A stretch of 64,000 nucleotides of DNA, taken from positions 496,001-560,000 of the forward strand of contig JADNRY010000011.1 in the NCBI GenBank assembly GCA_015501585.1. Direction: 5' to 3'. Positions within the stretch are counted from its first letter, which is position 1; each line of letters begins with the position of its first letter. The position numbers and the translations under genes were made by a program. The notes under the pieces are model-generated. The model made no database searches. It had not been told where the DNA came from and saw only the letters and a list, made by a program, of their open reading frames with translations. Below are positions 45,151-54,445 of the stretch, piece by piece. This DNA comes from Rhodocollybia butyracea (taxonomy: Eukaryota > Basidiomycota > Agaricomycetes > Agaricales > Omphalotaceae).

Positions 45151-46521
45151 CTACTTTTTACCCTTCTTCTTCCTCTTTTTACCTCCACCCGCTGTAGGAT
45201 TCGGAACAGGTGTACCCGACAGTGAAGACCCCGGCTCGCTCATCTCTACATCATTATCCTCGCTCCCACTCGACACAGTCACTCCCTGCGACGCAGCTAC
45301 TTCCGCTAACAGCTGGGCAACCCGACCGTTTTTAGACTCTTTAGTACCTTTAGTATTCGTCGCATTGTTCGTATCGAGTTTCTTTTGCTTCTTCAATTTT
45401 TTCCTCTCTATCTTTGAAATACTCGGTGTCGACGGCGAAGAAGAGGAAGGATCAGGAATAGAGCTGGCGTCTCGCGAAACAGCGAGTTTCTTAGTAGGAT
45501 GAGAGTCGGAAGCGTTATCAGAGTCAATATCATAGCCTAGAGTACTTTAGTAAAAAATCTCATAGTATAGGGAGATTTCAATGAACATACCACTTGCAGC
45601 AAACGGATCCATCACCGGCCGACGCCTTTTGCTTCCAGGTGCTTCCACTTCTTCAACTTCCAACGCTTTACCCTTCCCTTTCGAGTCAGATTTCACCTTC
45701 ATCTTGCCCTTTCCGTCTTCTTTAGTGATGGTATTAACTTCCCATCCCTCAATATCGCTCTCCTCCTCACTTCCTGCTTCCTCAACTCGTTTTTGCCATT
45801 CGGCGCGTTCGAGCATCTTGGACGTCACTTTCGCTGGAACATGTACCGGTGCGGGTGTAGATATAGAGTTCGATGAACCATTTGCATTAGCAGCAACAGA
45901 GCTTGGGCTTGAGATAGAGGCGGGGGTACCAGCGGCGGATGGCGATCCTTTTGCACCAGAAGCGTCGGCATCGATTTGAGCTTGAGATATAGCATGCTTG
46001 ATGAATCTAGTCGCGGCTGCCTTGTCTACTTGCGTCACACCTGCAACAAAAGAACATGAAAAACTTTCATCCGCAAAATAATCGGATCGACTCACGAACG
46101 GCAGGATTTTCCGCGTTCTTTATCTTCTCAAAGTATTGTCGAACTCGATCCTTTTGAAAAGAGATTATAGGATTGCTACTCTTTGCTTGTTGGGGAAAAA
46201 CATACGAGTTCATTGATAACGGGATGGCTTTTAGGGTCAATTCCTCTCGTTTTGAGATAGACTTCGTGTACCAATCAGCCTAAAAGATGGAAAGTGAAAA
46301 CGGCCAATAAACATACTGAAAACCAAGTCATATACAAGATATGGTAGCGCGGTCTGTAACTTTGCCTGCTGTAATGGTTCTAGCGCAAGTAAAATTTCAG
46401 GAAGAGTTTGTTCGCCTGAAAATAAAGGTTCGATGGCAGCTTCAACCTCATCGAGGGACGAAGAAAGAGTTTTTAATCTTGATTTGGCCTTGCGGGTTTC
46501 CGCAGAAGTGGCAGCAGCCAT
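45151..46521 (-). CDS. LRP1: Exosome cofactor LRP1/RRP47 (C1D family)
   Basis: Nuclear RNA-binding partner of the exosome nuclease Rrp6, needed for 3' processing of structured RNAs. Exons 46521-46317, 46261-46206, 46150-46096, 46040-45591, 45536-45151; 1,152 nt, 383 aa. The Sas10/Utp3/C1D domain is complete: SSSLDEVEAAIEPLFSGEQ, LQTALPYLVYDLVFIYLKTR followed by GIDPKSHPVINELDRV, RQYFEKIKNAENP, and DKAAATRFIKHAISQA. The first intron uses an acceptor CACGAAG deeper than the first AG, which is required to rejoin VFIYLKT. The C-terminal half is a lineage-long, Ser/Lys-rich tail ending KKRKKKGKK, a strong nuclear/RNA-binding basic patch. Yeast Lrp1 is about 184 aa, so this form is twice as long. 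Confidence 0.82.
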
Positions 46522-46706
46522 CGTGGAAGTAGTGAACGAAAATGAACGAGGTCAAAGCTGTACATTGGATACTATTACAACTGCCATATACAAAATTATA
46601 CAGTACAAGACTTTAGGTTCGTCGATCGTCTACAATTACTCCTGTTTCGAAACTAGCTAATTTTCCAGTGTTAGCAATGCGCAACGAGTTCAAGAATGTT
46701 CATACC

Positions 46707-48083
46707 TTAGTAACGATTGTCAGTATACTGGGAATTCTGGGAATTCGCATATCCAGCATTTGCTTCCTCATTGGCAGTCCCATCTCCAGTTCTTCCAGAC
46801 CCATATTGTGAATTCTGCGTGTCGTTTCCAGCTCTATACCCGGAATTTCCAGAACTATAATATTGTGGCTGCGCATTCTCATTGGCCCCGGATCCTGCAG
46901 ACGGCTGCTGCATCCCGTACTCTGGTTGCTGGACTCCGTCACGCATATCACGAGCTTTCCCTTCGTTAAAGACCTCGTTATCGCGATGGGGCTGTGGATA
47001 ATCGCCACCGCCAACCCCAGGCCCAGTCTGGTTCATCTGAGTCTGACGCCCCTCCATCTGATCCATAGAATTCGTGTCATCTCCAGCTCCATACCCGGAA
47101 TTTCCTGAACCGTATTGTGGTTGTACGTTCTCATTAGCCCCGGATCCTGCAGACGGCTGCTGCGTCCTGTACTCTGGTTGCTGGACTCCGTCGCGCACAT
47201 CACGAGCTTTCCCTTTGTTGTAGACCTCGTTATCGCGATGGTGTTGTGGGTAATTACCACCGCCAACACCAGTCTGGTTCATCTGATCCATTCCAGACTC
47301 ATATTGTGAATTCGTGTTGTCTCCAGCTCCATACCCAGAATTTTCCGAACCGTATTGCGATTGTACGTTCTCATTAGCCCTGTATCCTGCAGATGGATGC
47401 TGCGTTCTGTACTCTGGTTGCTGGACTCCATCGCGCACATCACGAGCCGTTCCTTCGTTGTAAACCTCATTATCGCGATGGTTCTGTGGGTAATTGCCAC
47501 TGCCAACCCCAGTCCCAGTCTGGTTCATCTGATTCATTCCAGACCCGTATTGTGAATTCGTGTCATCGCCAGCTCCGTACCCGGAATTTCCTGAACCGTA
47601 TTGTGGTTGTATGTTCTCGTTAGCGCCGTATCCTGCAGACGGCTGCTGCATCCCGTACTCTGGCTGCTGGACTCCGTCACGCACATCACGAGCTGTTCCT
47701 TCGTTATAAACCTCGTTATCGCGATGGTGTTGTGGATATTCACCACCGCCAACGCCAGTCCCAGTCTGGTTCATCTGAGCCTGACGCCCCTTCATCTGAT
47801 CCATTCCGGTTCGTGTCTGCATTCTTCCCTGTTGAGCGATCTGTTCGTTCTTTAGCTCGCCATCTTTGTCACGGGTAACGGTATCAACAGCTCCAAGCGC
47901 TGTGCCTCTGATGCTTTCTCCAACGCCTGTAACAAGCATTAGTGCGCGTCGGAATATGTTTCATTGGCTCTATCTGTACCCTGGAATGTATTGAAGGTTC
48001 CTCTGTTGCAGAATCAATACGGTGGTTCCCAAGTAGAAGTAAAGTGGATATACGTACTTGACTTTGTCTCCGATATTCGACAT
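46707..48083 (-). CDS. Repeat-rich hydrophilic, stress-protein-like gene
   Basis: Protein of 422 aa. Exons 48083-48058, 48002-47980, 47926-46707. The N-terminus MSNIGDKVKGTFNTFQGVGE followed by SIRGTALGAVDTVTRD is a short amphipathic Gly/Ala/Lys region of a kind found in small fungal stress or desiccation proteins. The rest is four copies of an 82-residue hydrophilic repeat, each with MNQTGxGVG, YPQxHRDNEVYNEG, ARDVRDGVQQPEY, QPSAG and PQYGSGNSGYGAGDDTNSQ. Composition (Gly, Gln, Asn, Asp, Tyr; no Cys and almost no hydrophobics) predicts intrinsic disorder, and the Gln/Asn/Tyr/Gly mix is like phase-separating or hydrophilin proteins. Exon 2 (23 nt) is needed to keep the frame. Function unproven. 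Confidence 0.75.
46786..47769 (-). repeat. Four in-frame 246-bp tandem repeats
   Basis: The word gttcatctga recurs at 47031, 47277, 47523 and 47769, exactly 246 bp apart, and the sequence between follows the same order each time (82 codons). Copies differ mainly by substitutions and small in-frame losses, so length is kept a multiple of three. Confidence 0.92.
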
Positions 48084-48363
48084 GGTACACAACAACTAAT
48101 AGTGGCTTCAAATCTGGTCAGCTATCGTTTTAAGTACTCCAGTGACGATGAGCTCATTTCGAGGAGCCGACGTAAAGCAGTGCGTCATAGCTGGACGCGC
48201 CACAAGTGTTGCGCCATCCAGTCGTATGTCGAAACGTTTCGTTCTTCAAAGCTTCATCGAACCAATCCCCCGGTCGAAACAAAGGTCCTCCAATGACCTC
48301 ATGAATAGACTTATATATGACACTTCGACCAACAAGGAGAGAACATCTGGAATGATAGAGCAT

Positions 48364-48395
48364 ACTTCCTTCTAGCCAACCTGAACGACTGACCT
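48364..48395 (-). repeat. Partial copy of tRNA-Thr 3' half
   Basis: The plus-strand sequence cttccttctagccaacctg aacgactgacct matches the 3' half (T-arm plus acceptor strand) of the functional tRNA-Thr at 48505-48535, with two differences in about 31 bases. No 5' half precedes it, so it cannot fold as a tRNA. It lies 140 bp from the parent in the same orientation. Confidence 0.75.
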
Positions 48396-48505
48396 TTTTA
48401 TGTAATCAATTTTCGTTCCTACCGTCACTTCGACTGGTTTTTATCTTTCTTTCCACAGTACCTTTGCGGCCGGACTAAAAAAGAAACATCTTATAGAAAA
48501 AGTCC

Positions 48506-48601
48506 TTCCTTCTAGCCGACTTGAACGACTGACCTCGTCATAATGGATAATAATTATTGGCAAATACTAGTGACGCGCTCTACCAACTGAGCTAAGAAGG
48601 A
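48506..48601 (-). tRNA. tRNA-Thr(AGT), intron-containing
   Basis: Minus strand: acceptor TCCTTCT/AGAAGGA (7 bp), D-arm TAGCTCAGTTGGTAGAGC (A box), anticodon stem CGTCA/TGACG with loop CTAGTA and anticodon AGT, T-arm AGTCGTTCAAGTCGGCT (B box with one G-T pair), discriminator A. An AT-rich intron of about 23 nt follows position 37. Confidence 0.93.
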
Positions 48602-49241
48602 TTTAAATAAGCTGACGCTGCTTAATAAAATTGTGTAACTAGTTTGCGTATCGCCCGATGTGTGAGAGCTTTTTCAATGCCAGATGAAGATCAGAGTCAG
48701 CACAGCTGACATTAGTAAGATGGTAAAGTGGAAGAGAGAGGTGGTAAATCTGTGGTAAATGAGAAATTTGAGTGCCAAGATTGCTCATTTGAGGTGATTG
48801 CAAACAACACCGCGATGGAGGAGTGGGATAAGCCTAACACGCAAAAAAACAAACTTGAACTGGCTCAAGAAGAAGAATACGGTTGGCAATCTGAAAGGTA
48901 AATCGATCGTCATACAACAAAATTTTCGTTTGAAGCTCAGTCTGCTCAGAAAGTTCCTTGCCCCCTCCGCCAGCATCTTAGCAGGGCGAGTCTCGCGCCC
49001 AATCCACAGTCCATGATATTATTCTTGGAGATATGCCTTCTTTTAACCCTTTGGTCTATTGTACAAGATACAGACAAAGTTCAATAGTGTACAAGATGTA
49101 TACAGTACATACATATATACGACAGCAAGCAGTTAAATCAGTACAAGATAGTAGTAAGGTAGATTGATCGTATATGATCGTCGTAGTACAACATAATTTC
49201 GTTAGTCATTTCCAAAAGAATTCCGCGAAAAAAAAAAAGTG

Positions 49242-52122
49242 TTACATTATTACGCACGTATCACCACCATTGGCGTCTGGAAGTGCGAGGGGAGAGTTAC
49301 TCCCACTTGCTGAGCGAGAACTTCGCCCACCAGGAGACCACCAGCGTGTGCGGTCCACGCCGTTCAACTCCTCCGGATCGGTCTCTGTACTTCCCGAGGA
49401 CTCATTCGCCTTTCTTCGTGAGATCGCCTTACGTCGCTTGTCTCTCGCAGACCAAACCGCATCTACGAGCTGCCACGAATAAAAGGTCTTCACGACAACC
49501 CTCGCCTCATCAAGTTCATCTTGCCCCAGAGCAACTTTCATAATCGCTTCCTTCTCCTTGTCTCTCTCACCACTGTTGCTTTGACTAACTCCGAAATCGC
49601 GCCCATCAAGGAATCGCAGCTTCCGTGCATCCCATCCTCGCCATCCTCTCCTGGGACGAATCAAAGGCGCGAGGTCTTTCACTACGCCCTCAGGGATAGA
49701 ACGACAGTCCACCGCAACAATCTTGGAACCAGTTCTTCGCAATTCACAAAACTTTCGTAATACAGAGGGACCGATATGGGTGTTGTCCACCTCTAAGACC
49801 TTTAAACGAGTGCACCCTCGGATTAATGCGAGGAGGGCATTGTCAGTGATTTCGGTAGCATACGATATCACCAAATGCTCCAAGGCGTGCCCTGGCTGAA
49901 GATCTGTAGCTCCATTCTTGGCGGCAGGAGGTCCTGGAGTGATAGCGCTCAACAAGGCGTCGCTAATTTCAACCGCGTCTTCAAGGTCCAATCGGCGGAT
50001 CATAGGTGTCGTGTTCAGCAGTCGGATAAGCCCCTCATCTCCCAATTCGTCTCCTATCCCACCCAATTCTAAAAACTCTAAGCGCGGAACAGTATGTGCC
50101 AAATGAGAGCAGGCGATATCGGTCAGTAAATTGCAAGAGGACAACGAGAGGTGCCGGAGACGAGTAACACGTCGCCTGTATCTGTTGTAGTCACTCGGGT
50201 CTCGTCCTGCCTCGCGGGATGTTAGAAGAACCGACTCGGTGGCCAGGGCGCTGTCCTGAAGAGCGACAAACGCATCCAAAGCAGAATTGTGCAGTTGGCG
50301 AGCGTAGCTAAGATCGAGGACTTCTAAAAACGGAGCAACTTGCCCTAATAGTTCCATTACACTGTCGTTTATGTTTTTCAAACCAGAGACCCGAAGCTCC
50401 GTCCATTGAAGTAGTTCTCCGCGTGCCTTGTAGGTCAACGCTAGGCTCTTCAATCCCGCAGCATCCATGTTAGGGCACCTGTTCAAGTCGAGTTCTGTAA
50501 TACGGGGACAATACATGGCGATGATGTCCCAAGTCTTGTTAGTGACGGCATGTAGGCCTTTGAGACAGACCTGTTTCAATGCAGGAGATCGAACAAGAAG
50601 ATAATGGAGAGAACGAGTGGAAAGGGCCGTACATCCGCGCAAGTTCAATGATGTCAGCTGTGTAAAGGCAAACGGTGGAGAGAAACACATATTATCTGCG
50701 ATATCTATAAGAGTCGTGGGGCTGACATGAACATGCCCTGAAAGATCTATGGAATTGATAAAACGGCCTCCGGATTTCGCAATATTGGATAGCAAGACCT
50801 TCGACATTGTCGGGAACGCACGGAATTCAAGGGTGGACCATAGCTGGCCGTCATAGATCAAGTTTCGCCACGTTTTAGAGACCTAGTATATATACTAAAC
50901 ATCACAAACGTCGAAAGAAAGATATTTTACTCACTCGGCTCAACTTGACCATTTCTCGGACAGCTCTATCCCTGCCTAGCCATCTGTTCTTGGAAGATAT
51001 AGCTCTCGTTATACTCCAGTCGGCCTGAGATATCAGCTTCACCTGATCGCTCTCGTGTAACGCAACAAGCGACATCAAAATGTGCAGCTTCAACTCCTTG
51101 GGCAAAACCTCATCGAAGAGGTTACGCGACGAGGGTATTGGTATGGGGGCAAAGAGATCTTCTGAATGGACAGGAATATAATCTAAAGCGGAAACCGGTA
51201 AAGGAGAAGAATTAGATCGTCCTTTGGTTCTGAATAGCGTATGCACTGGCATTACTGTTTCAAGCGCTATTTCACCAAGAGGTAATTTAACCTCCAGTGA
51301 GAGCGGAGCAGGAGAATGAGTATGTACATCAACCGTTGGAGTAAGCTGGGGAATGGCAATCTGTGCAGGGGGAGTGGGTAGCTTCTTCTTAAATAAAACT
51401 TTGCGATAAGTCCTGGGTGAGCTGAATTTAGCTTTGAGTCTTGTCAAAGATGACGGACGTCGGGTTATAGTATGCGAAAGTGAGTGTCTGCGCGAAAGCG
51501 ACGTTCTATACGTAGTAGTGGATAAAGGGGCTGACTGATCGCAGGTACGCTCGACATCCCCAAGCTCGTCCAATGATGAAATGACAGGCTCACGCGTTTC
51601 TATGGAAGTAGTAGCAGAGGAGAACGATAGAGGAAACAGGGACGAAGGCTCATTGTCTCTTTCTTTTCCTTTACCTTTCCTGTCCGTAGCAGAATCAGAA
51701 CTAGTTGCGCCGTTCTGAACAAACGGATCTCCACTGGTAACAGGATCGACCATGGAGCTGGATGACTCCTGCCACACGGAGCTAAAGGAGCCAAGACTGA
51801 AGCTCGGGAATGAGAAACCTCCAGGTGAGGATAAGACAGTGGCCGTGTTAGGTGTATCTGGATAGCTGGAAGATGTGGAGCATGAAGACATTGCAAAATA
51901 GTCAAAATCTGGAGTCACTGGGGCGGATATCATGATAGGCAGAGGTCTGGAAACTTGTTTCCCTTTATCCATAGAAACTTCACCGTCCATCATTGACGGA
52001 TCATCCAAAGCAAGTGGTTCAGCTTTGGATGAGGAGGGATTCTGAGAAGAGATGGGGGAGTTTAGCTCTTCATATGGATCAAACTGAAAGAATGGCTCGT
52101 CGGAGACATGCGTTGTACTCAT
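49242..52122 (-). CDS. F-box/LRR protein with C-terminal CaaX box
   Basis: Predicted substrate receptor of an SCF ubiquitin ligase. Exons 52122-50935 and 50882-49242; 942 aa. The first 330 residues are Ser/Pro-rich. The F-box spans the intron: NLFDEVLPKELKLHILMSLV, then VSKTWRNLIYDGQLW. At least ten leucine-rich repeats of the cysteine-containing type follow (FTQLTSLNLRGCTALSTRSL, ITELDLNRCPNMDAAGLKSL, LRHLSLSSCNLLTDIACSHL, LEHLVISYATEITDNALLAL). After a basic tail the protein ends GGDTCVIM. C-V-I-M is a good farnesylation motif. This is the build of human FBXL2/FBXL20, which are prenylated; fungal Grr1 lacks it as far as I know. Substrates unknown. Confidence 0.85.
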
Positions 52123-52347
52123 GTTAGGGATGACAACGCGTTAGCTCATGCACCGTGGGGGATCGATAGAAGCTGGAAGAGAAACAAGTGTATCGCAGTA
52201 AAGCCAGCAGTCAAAACGGAGGATAAGGCCGAGGCTCAGAATCACATATCGATTTATCAGGCAGGTCTCTCCGAAAGCCGAGCATGTGACCTCTCAGGAC
52301 CTCTCGCGCCGACAATACCGAACATAAGTTAGCGCCAAGCACCAGCC

Positions 52348-52371
52348 ACTACTACTAGTACTAGTAGTAGT
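52348..52371. repeat. 24-bp perfect palindrome of ACT/AGT triplets
   Basis: Three ACT units, AGT, ACT, then three AGT units: the two 12-bp halves are reverse complements with no spacer, followed by one more AGT. It can extrude as a hairpin and may be unstable in length. Lies about 225 bp upstream of the F-box start. Confidence 0.85.
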
Positions 52372-53238
52372 AGTACTATCTCAGAGTCACATTATCACAG
52401 CTAGTAAAGATATAGTATACTGTCAAAGACTGTGATCTATTCTACCAATGTCACAAATCGAACGCATGCATTTTGCCAAACTGTGCACTCACTTCCTGGA
52501 TCCTACTTAGTTACACTTCACATGTCACACAACACATGAGCGCATATAGCCATGAATCTCGAGAAGTCTAGATAGGTCCAATTGCTACCCATGCTAATGA
52601 CATTGACTGCCCCTGGCGTTACTCGCGTACACAAGTTTTGCCTTGTTCTTGCTCTCTCGCGCCATCGCACCGGCTATTAGAAGATGCACAACTCACACGA
52701 GTGATAGGTGACATCTACTGATTCTACACAACTTGCCAAATGAAGTACGACGGGACCGATGAACAAACTGACAACTCCTCTTTGCCATGTGGACACCGAT
52801 GATGACAGGACCTATTGTAGAGCCTGAACCCACTTCACTTCATTCGGAAATGATTAAACATGCTGTAGACACACCGATGCACAGAGGAAACCGCAACCCC
52901 CCGACAGAAATAACAGCACTAAATTATCATGCGCATATGTAAGTGGGAGAAACGTTCTGAGGATGGATGAGCAATGCTGTAAGAGAGAAGAAAGTGACAA
53001 AGCTACATCCTCGGGGTCCAGAGGCAAATACAATGTATTCGAAATAGCAACAACTTCAACAATAAGAGACCTAAAATAAAATCGACAATGAATGATACAG
53101 CAGCAAGTTACGGACAACAACAAAAGCAAAAGCAGAGGACAGCGGAAATAAAAATATGTAGGCATAACGTGCATTCCGAATGTATGCTGTTGACCAAGAA
53201 ATAAAAGAGTGCAATACAGTGAGTTCGAGACGTTTCAA

Positions 53239-53291
53239 CAGCATGATTAGGTCGGTCTTTGCGCGCGATGTTTTCAGTCGGACGTTGCAAG
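53239..53291 (-). repeat. Degenerate copy of the last exon of the HMG/YABBY-like gene
   Basis: Downstream of the stop codon of the 53317-53708 gene, the sequence cttgcaacgtccgactgaaa acatcgcgcg on the minus strand repeats the exon sequence ctcgcaacgtccaactggaa acatagcgca with few changes, including the flank cagcatgatta versus cagcaggatta. The copy carries a TGA in place of the conserved TGG, so it cannot replace the exon. Confidence 0.7.
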
Positions 53292-53316
53292 TTGGGATGA
53301 TGAGATGACAGCAGGA

Positions 53317-53708
53317 TTACGAAGCTTTGTTCGGATTTTGTGCGCTATGTTTCCAGTTGGACGTTGCGAGTTTGAATCTATAGCCTACATGAGCAAAACA
53401 TCGGCCGCTTGAAGCACGAATACTCACCTATCCTGGTGAGAAACATCTGGCTCATCTTCTTTCAGGCGAGCCAATTCAGTTTGCTGTTGAAAAGTACTAG
53501 TAAGTATCTCAATAGATTTGGATACAGCTGATAGCGTTTACCATGAACTTATTGAACGCAGTCAGTTTCTTTTTTCCACCTCCACCACGAGATTTAACTG
53601 GATATTCGGTTGACGATGAGAAAACGCGTCACAAAAAGTAAGGTATCGTCGCTTACTTTTCTTGGGGGCTTTTTCAGTCGATTCAGATGTAGCGGAGCGT
53701 GGTGCCAT
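53317..53708 (-). CDS. Small HMG/YABBY-like nuclear protein
   Basis: A 74-aa protein. Exons 53708-53657, 53597-53542, 53483-53428, 53377-53317. After a basic N-terminus (MAPRSATSESTEKAPKKIKS) comes KKKLTAFNKFMQTELARLKE, then EPDVSHQDRFKLATSNWKHS. The F-N-K-F-M pattern, a helix with E-x-x-R-L-K, and a final helix F-K-x-A-x-x-N-W are those of small fungal proteins with an HMG-box/YABBY-type fold, presumed DNA-binding. The last acceptor must be CTATAG, the second AG after the donor, to read RFKLATSNW. All four exons are 52-61 nt. A second, degenerate copy of the last exon follows the stop codon. Confidence 0.72.
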
Positions 53709-54111
53709 GTTTCAAGCGATAAAAGAACGAGTGAGTGGTCGGAAAAGGTGTTTTCTAGATGAGAGATGAGAGTCCTTCAAATGCATATAATGAACAACAA
53801 CGAACATATACGCGAATAATCAGCAATCTATGGATGTTTGATGAACAACTGTAAGTTGGGAAGTCAAAGGGCAAAATGCATATAGTGGTACAGTCGGGAC
53901 TTATAAACTCGCACCCTGACAGGAAAATCCGGACCCCTGGCACCTGTGTTTATTGCCGCCTTCCCACGAGGTACCGATCAACAAAAACCAGAAAAAAGAT
54001 GAACTTGCAGTAATTTTGAAATTGGTTTGAGAGAGAAATCCGTACACTGTTATCACTGCACAGACAAAGAACAGGCGTATTTTTACTCAGCTCTTTTCTT
54101 TGTGACAAAAT

Positions 54112-54336
54112 TCAGGTCCCCCACGAGGGTTTAAATTCAAGTTTGTAGAGGGTTTGAGGAAGTTGCTGTCGATGTTCTGAAAATCGTTTGTTATTAGATC
54201 TATGTATTTAAGTATTATACGGTTACTTACCGGTACCCATGGACACGAGAAGGGTGCCTAGTGTTGATTTATGAGAAATACTGGCCCTCAATCCCTTTAG
54301 CCAAACAGGCCCTCGCGCAAACGAATATCGTCTCAT
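54112..54336 (-). CDS. Unrecognised 56-aa spliced small gene
   Basis: Two exons, 54336-54231 and 54176-54112, joined by a 54-nt intron with consensus ends (GTAAGT, TTTTCAG). The product is MRRYSFARGPVWLKGLRASI and so on to KLEFKPSWGT. It is basic at the N-terminus (Arg/Ser/Lys, no acids for 35 residues) with a weakly hydrophobic STLGTLLVSMG stretch, which would fit a small mitochondrial protein, but I recognise no family. It lies between the VPS33 stop (109 bp away) and the HMG/YABBY-like gene on the same strand. Real splice signals and a closed frame support it; lack of homology keeps confidence moderate. Confidence 0.5.
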
Positions 54337-54445
54337 AGTCAAACGCTATCTTTCTTGGATGTAAATACAAAAGTCGACCATGTGCGTGAGTGGATAATCC
54401 CTGTCACCCCAGTGCTTTCAAACCTTAATAATACGGATAAACATG

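Larger units (their letters stand above)
48084..49241. other. 1.16 kb region with tRNA-Thr and its relic
   Basis: Between the repeat-protein start and the F-box stop. Apart from the tRNA and its partial copy (separate entries) the sequence is AT-rich with A-runs (49218-49240). No protein gene is supported. Confidence 0.5.
52123..53316. other. 1.2 kb intergenic region
   Basis: Between the F-box start and the end of the small HMG/YABBY-like gene. Holds the F-box promoter, a 24-bp palindromic triplet repeat (separate entry) and, next to the small gene, a copy of its last exon. No other coding evidence. Confidence 0.45.

Noticed and set aside
46700..47752. Several periodic open frames on both strands in the repeat gene
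   Set aside because: The 246-bp period is a multiple of three, so all six frames repeat; only the frame with in-frame indels and a proper start is coding.
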